This document shows positions 44,101 through 51,790 of a DNA stretch of 64,000 nucleotides, piece after piece; the stretch's first letter is position 1, and each line of letters starts with the position of its first letter. This stretch comes from Gymnogyps californianus. Its lineage: Eukaryota; Chordata; Aves; Accipitriformes; Cathartidae. The DNA lies in contig NC_059475.1 in the NCBI RefSeq assembly GCF_018139145.2, positions 11,208,437 through 11,272,436 of the forward strand, given 5' to 3'. The position numbers and the translations under genes were made by a program. The notes under the pieces were generated by a model. It ran no database searches, was not told where the DNA came from, and saw only the letters and a program-made list of their open reading frames with translations.

Positions 44101-44241
44101 TCTATTGTCCAAAGGATCTAATTCAAGTTGGCGAGTGAGAATATTAAAGGCCTGAATGGTACCTTTGCACGTTGATGCTTGTACAAAGTTTTCAAATATC
44201 TGGCCAGCTTGACTGTATTTTTCATCATCATTTTCCCCCAT
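2033..44241 (-). CDS. MICAL2: MICAL2, F-actin-oxidising flavoprotein monooxygenase (partial: N-terminal 925 codons, 19 coding exons)
   Basis: Joined exons: 44241-43978, 23766-23559, 22890-22774, 21643-21542, 19693-19538, 18566-18466, 16816-16559, 15737-15622, 14379-14253, 14047-13957, 13861-13714, 11540-11341, 10830-10718, 6920-6849, 6251-6102, 4949-4845, 3311-3099, 2875-2774, 2164-2033. Every junction is GT-AG, phases agree throughout, and the 2775 nt contain no internal stop, so the gene looks intact. Domain order is FAD monooxygenase (about 85-490), calponin homology (about 515-620), bipartite nuclear localisation signal (662-683), then linkers. Known of the family: MICAL proteins use FAD and NADPH to oxidise actin methionines, which disassembles filaments; MICAL2 is largely nuclear and promotes MRTF/SRF transcription. 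MICAL2 is preferred over MICAL1 or MICAL3 because the N-terminus and the nuclear-signal region match MICAL2 as I know it. The LIM domain and C-terminus are not in the window and should lie beyond position 1. Confidence 0.95.
2774..2875 (-). CDS. MICAL2: MICAL2 coding exon 18 (conserved basic helix)
   Basis: It encodes [20 protein letters not shown], then [14 protein letters not shown]. It is nearly identical to the MICAL2/MICAL3 segment [25 protein letters not shown]. Length is 102 nt, phase 0 at both ends, with acceptor TACTGCAG and donor GTGAAT. Residues 848-881. Confidence 0.94.
3099..3311 (-). CDS. MICAL2: MICAL2 coding exon 17 (variable linker plus helical segment)
   Basis: It encodes 71 residues from [20 protein letters not shown] to [28 protein letters not shown] aligns with MICAL2 LSGVLWRLQQVEEK and looks like a short coiled coil. 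The middle ([20 protein letters not shown]) is diverged and low in hydrophobic residues. Phase 0 at both ends, with acceptor GTTTCAG and donor GTGACA. Confidence 0.85.
4845..4949 (-). CDS. MICAL2: MICAL2 coding exon 16 (variable linker)
   Basis: It encodes [20 protein letters not shown], then [15 protein letters not shown]. The frame is open, phase 0 at both ends (105 nt), with acceptor TTTACAAG and donor GTAGGA. Similarity to the mammalian protein is weak and limited to the end (PP.KRQ), so support comes mainly from splice sites, phase and position. It may be alternatively spliced, since skipping it keeps the frame. Confidence 0.75.
5868..5897. repeat. AT-rich near-perfect palindrome
   Basis: Twelve-base arms (ATTAATATAAT and its complement plus one flanking pair) are separated by 6 nt. 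In such AT-only sequence a palindrome this size may be chance or a microsatellite remnant. Confidence 0.6.
6102..6251 (-). CDS. MICAL2: MICAL2 coding exon 15 (linker)
   Basis: It encodes [20 protein letters not shown], then [20 protein letters not shown] and [27 protein letters not shown] is a clear match to MICAL2 after the nuclear signal; the flanks are diverged and Ser/Gly-rich. Length is 150 nt, phase 0 at both ends, with acceptor CTTGCAG and donor GTGGGT. Confidence 0.9.
6849..6920 (-). CDS. MICAL2: MICAL2 coding exon 14: second basic cluster of the NLS
   Basis: It encodes [20 protein letters not shown], then VFEE. KRRRK at about 679-683 follows the RKR of exon 13 after 14 residues, giving a bipartite nuclear localisation signal as known for MICAL2. 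The 3' edge is less certain than others: GAG GAG before GTTGGT is the only nearby donor that keeps phase 0 with the next exon. The phase-1 donors just upstream would run into a stop. Confidence 0.8.
9008..9048. repeat. 14-bp inverted repeat with 13-nt loop
   Basis: CCTCCTGTTATGA (9009-9021) pairs with TCATGACAGGAGG (9035-9047) with a single T-G mismatch, which is a wobble pair in RNA if transcribed from the minus strand as A-C is not; one further pair extends the stem. It lies in the intron between coding exons 13 and 14. Confidence 0.7.
10042..10067. repeat. 13-bp tandem duplication
   Basis: AACTTTTAAATTA occurs twice head to tail with no difference (10042-10054 and 10055-10067). Confidence 0.85.
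10718..10830 (-). CDS. MICAL2: MICAL2 coding exon 13 (linker with first basic cluster of the NLS)
   Basis: It encodes [20 protein letters not shown], then [18 protein letters not shown]. The end, [12 protein letters not shown], matches the MICAL2 segment after the CH domain, while the first half is diverged. RKR at about 662-664 is the first basic cluster of the bipartite nuclear localisation signal completed by the next exon. Length is 113 nt, ending in phase 0 before GTAAGT. Confidence 0.9.
11341..11540 (-). CDS. MICAL2: MICAL2 coding exon 12: second part of the calponin-homology domain
   Basis: It encodes [20 protein letters not shown], then [20 protein letters not shown] and [20 protein letters not shown], ending TPLRAV. 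It completes the CH fold ([16 protein letters not shown]...[16 protein letters not shown]). Length is 200 nt with donor GTAAGC. The local sequence is more GC-rich than the surrounding introns, as expected for coding DNA. Confidence 0.96.
11995..12020. repeat. Alternating purine-pyrimidine tract (26 bp)
   Basis: TATATGCGTGCGCACACACA and the next six bases alternate without a break. Such tracts favour Z-DNA under negative supercoiling. Confidence 0.7.
13714..13861 (-). CDS. MICAL2: MICAL2 coding exon 11: first part of the calponin-homology domain
   Basis: It encodes [20 protein letters not shown], then [20 protein letters not shown] and [15 protein letters not shown], the [17 protein letters not shown] core and FRPDLI are CH-domain signatures (domain start near residue 516). 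The single CH domain of MICALs belongs to a subtype that binds F-actin poorly by itself, as known for the family. Length is 148 nt, with split codons at both ends. Confidence 0.96.
13957..14047 (-). CDS. MICAL2: MICAL2 coding exon 10 (linker between catalytic and CH domains)
   Basis: It encodes [20 protein letters not shown], then [10 protein letters not shown]. This is the short helical linker leading to the calponin-homology domain. Length is 91 nt, ending in phase 1 before GTATGT. It is separated from exon 9 by 205 bp and from exon 11 by only 95 bp. Confidence 0.93.
14253..14379 (-). CDS. MICAL2: MICAL2 coding exon 9 (end of the monooxygenase domain)
   Basis: It encodes [20 protein letters not shown], then [20 protein letters not shown] and HQ. 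It matches the end of the MICAL catalytic domain, including the invariant YPNLN. Length is 127 nt, phase 0 at its end. The acceptor is CTATTAG and the donor GTCAGT. Residues 442-483. Confidence 0.94.
15622..15737 (-). CDS. MICAL2: MICAL2 coding exon 8: isoalloxazine-side loop
   Basis: It encodes [20 protein letters not shown], then [31 protein letters not shown], from residue 403, completes the GD-motif region begun in exon 7 and lies beside the flavin in MICAL structures. Length is 116 nt; the last codon is split with exon 9 (CG + A). The donor is GTGAGT and the acceptor CTTACAG. Confidence 0.95.
15998..16013 (+). repeat. Run of 16 G
   Basis: A homopolymer of 16 G on the plus strand lies in the intron between coding exons 7 and 8. 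In the transcript it reads as 16 C, so it offers a polypyrimidine tract rather than an RNA quadruplex; the DNA plus strand could form one. Confidence 0.9.
16559..16816 (-). CDS. MICAL2: MICAL2 coding exon 7: GD motif
   Basis: It encodes 86 residues from [16 protein letters not shown] to [15 protein letters not shown] at about 396-398 is the GD motif that binds the FAD ribose in class A hydroxylases. [20 protein letters not shown] and [14 protein letters not shown] are near-invariant in MICAL2. Both edges are phase 0 (acceptor CTTGCAG, donor GTATAT). Confidence 0.96.
18466..18566 (-). CDS. MICAL2: MICAL2 coding exon 6 (monooxygenase domain)
   Basis: It encodes [20 protein letters not shown], then [13 protein letters not shown]. 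This is the conserved MICAL strand pair ([13 protein letters not shown]). Length is 101 nt, ending in phase 0 before GTATGT; the acceptor is CTTTTCAG. Confidence 0.94.
19538..19693 (-). CDS. MICAL2: MICAL2 coding exon 5 (monooxygenase domain)
   Basis: It encodes [20 protein letters not shown], then [20 protein letters not shown] and [12 protein letters not shown], which match MICAL2 closely. Length is 156 nt. The acceptor is TTACTAG and the donor GTGGGT. The minus-strand reading frame is open throughout. Confidence 0.94.
21542..21643 (-). CDS. MICAL2: MICAL2 coding exon 4: DG motif of the flavin hydroxylase fold
   Basis: It encodes [20 protein letters not shown] followed by [20 protein letters not shown] at about 221-227 is the DG motif of class A flavoprotein hydroxylases, which contacts both FAD and NADPH. 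Length is 102 nt with both edges in split codons. The donor is GTAGGT. Confidence 0.95.
22774..22890 (-). CDS. MICAL2: MICAL2 coding exon 3 (monooxygenase domain)
   Basis: It encodes [20 protein letters not shown] followed by [19 protein letters not shown]. The first codon is split across the junction with exon 2 and the last with exon 4, which restores the family's ENQ-K-IGW sequence. It is 117 nt, with acceptor TCCACAG and donor GTATTG. The donor departs from GTAAGT at two positions, but phase and alignment leave no alternative. Confidence 0.94.
23426..23446. repeat. Alternating purine-pyrimidine tract (21 bp)
   Basis: A TG repeat passes into GCGCGCATGCAC without interruption. The CG-rich centre makes this the strongest Z-DNA candidate in the window. 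It lies about 110 bp downstream of the coding exon 2 donor, inside the intron. Confidence 0.7.
23559..23766 (-). CDS. MICAL2: MICAL2 coding exon 2: FAD-binding Rossmann motif
   Basis: It opens with [18 protein letters not shown], carrying the GxGxxG dinucleotide-binding loop at about residues 93-98, and continues to [10 protein letters not shown]116 at the end of the second strand is the residue expected to hold the ADP ribose of FAD. The strongly conserved stretch [20 protein letters not shown] follows, with FCAGSIDHI at the end. The exon is 208 nt and ends in phase 1 before GTAAGT; the acceptor reads CTGCTAG. Confidence 0.96.
27046..27250. promoter_or_regulatory. CpG-rich patch inside the first coding intron
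   Basis: I count 17 CpG dinucleotides from 27046 to 27250. It lies 3.3 kb upstream, in the direction of transcription, of the exon encoding the FAD motif. It could be an alternative promoter or enhancer. Its right-hand end is a 31-bp tandem duplication that contributes several of the CpGs. Confidence 0.35.
27190..27250. repeat. 31-bp direct tandem duplication, two copies
   Basis: Copy 1 is 27190-27220 and copy 2 is 27221-27250. Both share TCACCTCATCAGCGACAGGA exactly and differ at one base before it and at the end. The near identity suggests a recent duplication or an allelic minisatellite. Confidence 0.85.
32628..32654 (+). repeat. Interrupted A run
   Basis: Twelve A, one G and fourteen A. 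No retroposed body could be recognised before it. Confidence 0.8.
34790..35130 (-). mobile_element. Diverged CR1-like LINE fragment
   Basis: On the plus strand the text around AAACTGGGCAAACTATTGTA, AGCTGGGGTTTCACCTGCAC and the preceding pyrimidine-rich stretch resembles the antisense of CR1 3' regions (the conserved core about an aberrant CCAGAACTGGGCACAGTACT). The element would then be on the minus strand. It is old and truncated: I see no 3' terminal octamer repeat and no open reverse transcriptase frame. The edges are approximate. Confidence 0.4.
36122..36195. repeat. Imperfect inverted repeat, about 74 nt
   Basis: Three nested pairing blocks are seen: GAGATCTG (36122-36129) with CAGATCTC (36188-36195), GCAAACAG (36135-36142) with CTGTTTGC (36171-36178), and AGGTT (36149-36153) with AACCT (36164-36168). 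The terminal loop is 10 nt. The internal loops are asymmetric (5 versus 9 nt and 6 versus 2 nt). Confidence 0.7.
41202..41228 (+). repeat. A-rich tract (20 A, G, then A run)
   Basis: A run of 20 A followed by G and further A lies after AT-rich, UTR-like sequence. It could be the tail of an old retrocopy on the plus strand or a plain homopolymer. Confidence 0.7.
43978..44241 (-). CDS. MICAL2: MICAL2 coding exon 1 (residues 1-88)
   Basis: It starts [20 protein letters not shown], the recognisable MICAL2 N-terminus, and ends with the codons for MNTK before GTAAGT. The ATG has A at -3 and G at +4, a strong Kozak context, which with family alignment fixes the start. The segment is lysine-rich near its end ([15 protein letters not shown]) and leads directly into the Rossmann strand encoded by the next exon. 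The exon ends in phase 0. The following intron of 20.2 kb is the longest in the window. Confidence 0.95.
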
Positions 44242-44335
44242 GTTCTGAGAGAAGTGTTTGAAAAGGATTAAGCTGGAGCTCTTGTGCTGGGGTACAGGTG
44301 ATCAACACTACCAAGTATTTCCAAGCATGTTACTC
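44242..44335 (-). other. MICAL2: MICAL2 5' UTR part of the start-codon exon
   Basis: Ninety-four bases precede the ATG within the exon. The exon begins after a pyrimidine-rich acceptor ending TTTTCTAG, so at least one untranslated exon must lie at a higher coordinate. The leader contains a short upstream ORF, listed separately. The acceptor is inferred from consensus only; transcript data could move the 5' edge. Confidence 0.65.
44308..44328 (-). promoter_or_regulatory. Upstream ORF in the MICAL2 5' leader (six codons plus stop)
   Basis: An ATG eight bases into the predicted exon opens a reading frame encoding MLGNTW followed by TAG. It closes 66 bases before the main ATG, so it does not overlap the main frame. 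Position -3 is A but +4 is C, an intermediate initiation context. If the exon start is right, the uORF is present in every transcript using this exon and could lower translation of the main frame. That effect is inference. Confidence 0.5.
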
Positions 44336-47186
44336 CTAGAAAAGACAAACACAGGTCATGTTAAAGCAGGTTCTGCCTAACAAAATTAAACCCAGAAACT
44401 GCATATCCAATATGAATATAAAAACACAGCATATGGCGACTGGACAACCAGGTACAAAAAGTTAGTAGTGGCATCCAAGGTAAGTGTTAAAAACAAACAT
44501 AACATACTTGTGCTGTCATGACACATACTTCACAAAAACTGTTATAAAACCACTACAAACTCAAGTTTACTGCTTCAAAAACCATCAGCTTCACTGAGAA
44601 CCTGAGGATTTCTTCAATTTTTGTCCAGTGATAAGCGCTAGATAACAGATGAAGAAAACCCAAATGTCCAGATGCTTTTCCCAAGCAGAATTTATGTCAC
44701 AGAAAGTACATCTCTGGTAACGTTTTGGTCTTAAGAATTCTTAGAAACCTGCAGCCAAAAGTCAACCCTATTTGAAGGAATTTTCTCCTGTTGCACAAGC
44801 TAGGGCCAAGAGTGCAGCTTAGCCAGAGCAATTTAGGATTGGCACAATCACTTGCCACGAGCAAATGCACAAAACAGGCTAAGTAGAAACATTATCACAA
44901 GTTACACCAGAACTGAAGAAACAGAAAACAAGTAATCACAGAGAGCTCCCCTTTTTCTAACTCTTGCCAAAATGAGAAAGGGTTCGGTGCTCTAGTGCAC
45001 AGAATGGAATTTTATCTCCACATGTTAAATGCTAAAGTTATGTGTTTGGAGTCTTCCCTTGTCATGTGCTGACGATAAAAAGTAATGATGTTTGGCCCAC
45101 TAAGCCCCATTGGCTCTTCCTAGCAACATGATCACTGTCAAACTGTGCCTGATATTCCAGATAAATACCCTTACATTCTGTAAGAGCAATGCTATTCTAA
45201 ATTAATGTACGTTTGAAAGAACTAAAATACTTTCATTGCGGCACTCCCTTATCCTTCTTTAACCTTGCTCTCAATCTCTAATGAGGAGCGTCTTAGAGTC
45301 AGCCAAGGTCCACAGAAAATATCCAAGTGGCTTTCACATTTTCCAAGAAAATTGTTACAGGTTATGTATAAACTTGTCCTCAGAAGAGGGTCTACCTGGA
45401 CTCAAGTCCAGAGATTTAAGTCATGTATTCTTTTTCTTGCTATTAAAGAATTATCTACCAGTCCAAGAAACCAAAAACTAAATCAATGCTTGCCTAACCT
45501 CCCACATAATTAGTTACTTTGCTTGGAACATCATCTGTTGGCTGATAGTTTCAGAATAAATTGTTAGAAAGGCCTTTGAAGTTATACTTTTTAATTTAGC
45601 ACTGTTCACAAACTATTCATTCTCTGCTTGCATTTCCTTCAAAGAAGAAAGAGAAAACATAACCAGTGTATTTAAGTAAAGAAGAGACCTACCATGTCTA
45701 TCTTACAATCCTCTAATACAGAAAAATATTACGCAACTTATTAAAGATCTCCCATGGGGAGATATAAGGAAGCATTTGGAATACTCACATTCCCTGACTG
45801 CGCTCAAAATAAATAACCTTTGTGTGCACATCATCAGTCTGTTGTTGGTTTGTGGGTAAAACAAATTGGCAATGTTGAGAGTTTGTACATTTTCTTAGAC
45901 CAAATGTCATGACTAAATATTTGGTGCCAAGAATAAGTCAGAAAATTTTTGTTTTCCCCTCTGAATACTTCATTTATAGTATGCTCCATGCCCTTTTCTG
46001 CAGAGCTTTGTGGCTTTGTGAGGTAAAAGCACAAACACTTTATATGCCCCGGCTTCCAGAAGGCCTAATTTTTCAAGGAACCAAGTGCCATGAACTCCCA
46101 TTGACTCAAAAGAGTTCAGAACATCCAGCACCTTTCCAGGTTCAAGTCCTCAATGATTAATGAGTAAATCCCTCCAACAATTGCCTGCCGTCAGGAGGGA
46201 GCCCAGCCACCTTCGCTACCCTGGTGAGGGTGCGAGGGGGGGCCAGCATTACCCTCACCAGCCCCAGCTTTGGGAACGCAGAGCTACACAGGGGTTTTTG
46301 GGTCAGTCCAAAACCGGCCAATAGATCCAGAAGTTCCTAGGGGAAGAGGAAAGGTAGGGGACTACCACACAGAGAGGCTGGTGTATGTCTGGACTTAAGC
46401 TTTACACACGAGTGCTATTACAAGGGGAAGGCAACACAGGCCAACTAAAGATAGCAACAGCACAGTGGAAGATGCTACAATGCAGCTTAAACAGCTTGAT
46501 ATACAGGCACCCTAGAATTCAAGACCTATTGAAAAAAAGAATTTAATTCAAGGATAAACACTTACTTTACTCAACTTCCATACCTGCTTGAGACATTTTT
46601 TCTAATAGAAAAGCCTAAGTATTTTTCTTTTCTCTCAAAATAATTATGAATAGCTTCTTTGGGAGTGGGGAAGTGTCAGCGAAACGTCCCACTTTGGACA
46701 TTTCAGCTAAGGGAGTGGCAGCCAGATTAGATTTTCTTAATCACTATAAACTCACATCACTACTGCCTCAGTGCTACCAAAGACTTCAACCGACTTAATA
46801 GCTCTAAAACAATACTTCCTCTCCATTGTTTTCATTAGCTCACCACAAGACTGTTATCATGTTCATATAAAACAAATATCTTCAAAAGCTAACTCTGCCA
46901 TAATTGATAAGTGAGTCTGATCACAAGCTCTTTAACTTAATATCTTTTCTGCTCACAGACAGGAGATTTTTATAGCCTCAGCTGTTTCCATCCAGCAAGG
47001 AAGGGGGGGAAGAGAAAAGCTAAAAGAATTGAGCCATATCTGAATGAACCAAACAAGAAAAGCAGCATGTTCCAGGGCTGATAACGGTGAGGAGAAGACA
47101 GAAGAGATGGTCGGCAGGAACCACTGCAGGCAAAGGGAAGGGGAGGAAAACATTTTAATGTGATGCAAACCAGTGGAAATAGGTGT

Positions 47187-47210
47187 TGCACACGCATGCA
47201 CATACACACA
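47187..47210. repeat. Alternating purine-pyrimidine CA-rich tract (24 bp)
   Basis: TGCACACGCATGCACATACA and the next four bases alternate throughout; the following bases continue as an imperfect CA repeat to about 47219. Confidence 0.65.
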
Positions 47211-50200
47211 AACACACGCAGCAGGCCTGGGCTTGCTCTGCCTTTCCACTGGGGAAAGAAGCAGCTGGGAAGGACAGCCAGGACACCTTCCCCAGCCTTA
47301 AAACTTCCCTCCTCCAACACCACAAAGCCAGGACTGAGGCTATTCTTTCTGGGCACAGTATCTTCTCCTCATGAACTTCCAAAACACTCCCATCTTGTCC
47401 ACACTGAAAAGCTGCGGAGTGGCATCTCAGCAGAGACATTTGCTCACCAGCGAAGCATTTCTCCTCACTGTATCAGAGGTCATGTTCTCCAAAAAAAGCC
47501 ACATTTTGTGGTCAGAAAGGCAGGATGAGACAGGAGACTTTGGTTACTGGGGTTTCTGGCTTGCTGGAAACACCACCTTTTTTCTCTTTTTTTTTTTGGC
47601 ATGAACACTATGTTGACAGATGACAGAGAGGAAGATGGTGCTGTAAGTATATGCAGCTCATGGAAAAGTATGTGTTTTTTTCTGAGGAGTCACCAATATT
47701 TCACTGCAGTATTGTAAATAACTCACTAGAAACAATGCAGTAAGGACAAGAAGTCGAACGGAGTAATTCTTAACTATAATTAAAGTTTTCTGTTCTGTAA
47801 CTGTCTCAAAGACTTAAGAGGCAATGCATAAACTGCTTACCTGTAGTGGAAAAAACCCCAGTGTTTGGGGAAATGCTTGAGTTCTTAGAGTATTATCATT
47901 TATCCTTTTTCTTCCTTCATCATATAGATCACTCTAGGGACAAAATACAGATCCAACAGTCTCATCAAGGTGAGTATTGATGCTGAAACTGCAAACTATG
48001 CTTTTCAAAGTGACCACTGAACTTCCTCTGGAAGCACAATCCAAAAATATAATGAAGTCTATTTGAAACTTTACTGAAGTGCTACAGAGCCCAATAAAAA
48101 TTTGGGCCACTGAAAGGAAGAGAATTAGAGAGCTGGAAATAGTCTGGACAAACAGTTCTTTTAAGTCAGAACTGAAGCATCCATGGGTCACAGTTAACAA
48201 GAATGCTCATTTTAGGTCCCACGCATGATGTATTAAGCACATACAAGAATCTGGCCTTCCATGCAGCTTCCCGTGGTATTACAGTAGTCTCTGGAGGGCT
48301 CCCAGACACAAAGTGCAGACACTGGGAAGAAGATGGGTTGCATTTTGATGATCCCTTCTACTGTAATAAGTTAGCCCAACCTCCTTTCTGCCTTCAGTCA
48401 GGGGCAAACAGGAATGTCAGATCAGAAAAGCTGAGAAGTGCTGTTCATGCCTGGTGGCTACCCAAAGAGAAAGTGAAGATCTTATTACAACTTAAAGGAA
48501 AGCAGTACAAGAGGGACAGAGAGAAAGTAGAAATTAAAGCAATGGTGCATGTACAGATGTATACATATGAAAGCAAATGCCTCCAGTCTTGGCTGGTATT
48601 TCCTGTCAGTGAAACAAGCTCTGTTACTGCAGATGATTTTGAGAATAGTGAAAAAATGCCTCCACTGTCAGGGTAATTCCACTAATTATCACTAGTTAAA
48701 TGGATGTATGGGGCTGGTTCACATCTGCACATGAAGCCTTTCAGCATAATAGAGCAAGCAATGAAGTTGACATATAGGAGTCATTAAATGAAAGTAACTT
48801 AAATTTTTGACAACAGTACCATGTGAATTGCTTGCCAGCAGTGTTTTGAGGTAGTATATGCAAAAATTAAAAACATTTTTTGGCTTAGTTGTCCCACTGG
48901 AGAGAGAACAACCCTAATTTTAATTCAAACTTGCAGCACTCAAGTCCTTCCTTAGTCCCTTATTGCTCTGTTTCTAATATTTGAGAACATGTTCCTCAGG
49001 GAGATTGGAAAAGAATTAAATTCCTTGCATTTCAATAGCACTAATCCTCATTCCATTTTCAATACAGCCCTAATTCTGCCATGTTTACCGAGAATAAATT
49101 CTTTTATTAAGACTTCAGTTTGGCATGCAGGATACAATACATTTATTGTTTGCTTAAGGTTAGAAACATCAACAGAAATGAAAGACTGGATTCTGCAGCA
49201 TCTGTAGTAATCATTTGCTTTGGCCCTTCCTCATCATCAGTAAAAACTACAGTATTTCTGCTGTCTCTTCCCTGACATAACTGTCTAAAATCTCAATACC
49301 ATTACAATAAGTGAAATTTGCAAGTGAGACTGGCTGTGTTACAGGACCTTCTAGGTTTTTCAACTTAGTTTCTACTCGCATTAGGCACTTTGTTTTCATG
49401 GTGACCATTTTAAATATAAATATTTCTATCTGGAGGAAACATAGCTTTTTGGTGGTTTGGTTTCTTTGCATGTTTTCCTAGAACTGACATAAAAGGAAAA
49501 AAATTTTTAAATGTGATTCTGGTAACAACTGAAGCTCTCCCTTGCTTTGCTTATAAAACTAGTTAAAAAACACAAAAGTACATTTGCCTAAATTCCTTGT
49601 TTTCTATTGGTGACAAATAGAAAACACATTTCTTAAGATGCACAATCCTAACAGAAACATCAATGAACAGAAATTGCTTCTGAACAAAGCCTCGCACACA
49701 GTCTCTCTTTATAAACAGCCAGATTACTTTTCTGTATTTTTATACAAAGCTGACTTCCACAGAACTCCTGCAAAATGACTTTTCAGGCCAAGTATGGAAT
49801 TCAAAACAGTTCCTACCGAGACACTCTGTGCCTATGAACTTACAAGGTTACCGTACATGCTATCAACTTGTTTTGCCAAAGTTACATGAGACATTTCAAA
49901 CATAAGCCTTCCAACAAGTGCTGCTGTGCCAATTTAACCTGCTACATCTGCAATCATCCCACAATAAAATATAGCTGGAAGCATGTGCACAAGTACACTA
50001 ACACTTTGCAGTGAATATTTTAGATATGTTCACAGGAAGCATAAAATAAAATTACCTATCTGTAGGATTTTATCTGCCACACAGACTAAGTCACATTCCA
50101 CGCATTTTAAAGTTGAAAGCTTTAAAAATAGTCCAGTTTGTTTCTTGATGTTATTGGTCTGAGCTTTCCAGTTTTACTGTGGGAATACACTAAGACACTG

Positions 50201-51639
50201 ACAAGTAAAACGAGATCAACCACATAAGCCAGCAGCTTGCATATGTCTCCATTCATGCAAACATACAGTGTTGGCATGGGTAAAGCATGAGATGCTGCCC
50301 AAGGGTCCACATGCACAATCCCAGAGATGGAGGCTCAAACGTCTGCCCCTGCCACAGCCGCTGGTGGGCCCAAGGCACGCTGCACTAGCTTTGCCATACA
50401 GCCACTCTTGCAACCCAGATTTCAGATAACACAGAGCAGAAAACCGGCAATCACAGGGTTCACACCATTCTGCCGCCTGCACAGGAAGTCCTGTCCCGCG
50501 AGCATCACCAAAACCCCCGGATGCTCGTTTTGCAAAGCACAGGCACAAGTATTTCAAATGAATGACAATACATAGTTTTCCAGGCATCTGTATGCAGCAT
50601 ATACTTAAACTATTCACCAGAAATACTGATCAGAAATGCAGAAATGCTGATGTATTTCTGAGGAGTGAGTTGTAAAATAAAGAAATTTTCTTTTTTTTTT
50701 TTTTTTAAAGTAATGGTGTTGTACCTATACCACTGGAACTTGTAGCTCTAAACTTTTAAGTCCAATGGTTTTGAGGAAAAATGTCTCCAGCCCAATCATC
50801 ATTCTGTGCAGGTTACAGTGAGTATTTAAAAACTATTATTTCTAACAGGGGTGCTAAAAGCTCTATTACAAGGTCCCAAGTTTCCATATAGTCTACATCT
50901 TCAAAGCTAGCTAACTATAGACGATTAAGCCACAGTCATTAGGGGTTAATGTTATGCATAAACAAGATCTTAAAACCTGACTCTTGTTTAGACTGGTTAC
51001 AAGAAAGAACATTTTTCAGCTCTGTTGTAGTAGATTAGAAACACAGCAGAAAGTTTATCCTGATGTTTTCCTAGGTTAGGATCACAAAAGCAAAGGAAAG
51101 AAGTATACCATAAGGATAACATCAGCCAGCAAGTAAGCATACCTCTTAAGAAAAGGCACCTGTTAAGTTAGAAAGATGTTATGAAAATATTGTCAGTGAA
51201 AACAATTAAAAGGACAAACTTCAAGCTCTTTGAAAATCCTGCCTTTCTTTTCCTATAGTGACACTTACAATTTCAAGATCAGAAACTGGAACAGCAGAGA
51301 TGTAAAAGTTAATCACAGAACAGGCAGTCGGTTGGTTGTTTTTTGATCAGCGCAAGATTTTCTACTTTCAATAGGATGTTAGGACATGGGGCCAGACTAA
51401 TTCAGAGAGCAAGTAATATCTATTTACCATTACCGAAATCACATCCAGCAGGGAGGTGGCAGGGCCAGGCGTACTGAGCAGGGGCAGATGACACGAGAGG
51501 ATGAAGGAGAGGGAGCTCTAGCACCACTCCTGCCCAGCTGCCAGTGGGAGCTTCGACATCCCACTCCTTCTCACAGCCCTGTGTCCTCCTCTCTGCTCCT
51601 CAACCCCAGGTCACAGGGAAAACTTAAATGGCACAACTG

Positions 51640-51790
51640 TGTGTGAGGAGCACAAAAAAATGCATACCCGCTAGCTGACAGAGCTATGTCAGCAAAATCC
51701 CTGGTATAGATGCAGCTATACCAACAAAATTGAGCCACATTTGGCAGCAGTGGCTCCTCTAGTACAACTTCCCCTTTGTATGCATGGGGA
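51640..51790. mobile_element. Possible MITE-like ancient repeat remnant
   Basis: Two similar 17-bp units, AGCTATGTCAGCAAAAT (51682-51698) and AGCTATACCAACAAAAT (51714-51730), lie 32 bp apart and match at 14 of 17 positions. The motif resembles short non-autonomous elements common in turtles, crocodilians and birds. No terminal inverted repeats or target duplications could be fixed, so the assignment is tentative. Confidence 0.3.

Noticed and set aside
47155..47528. Overlapping open frames of 94 to 128 codons on both strands
   Set aside because: They lie in a locally GC-rich stretch with several frames open at once and no homology I can recognise.
47830..47860. Strong consensus donor CAG GTAAGC on the minus strand upstream of the start-codon exon, suggesting a 5' UTR exon
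   Set aside because: No matching first-exon features or conserved sequence could be seen; donors of this quality occur by chance in 20 kb.
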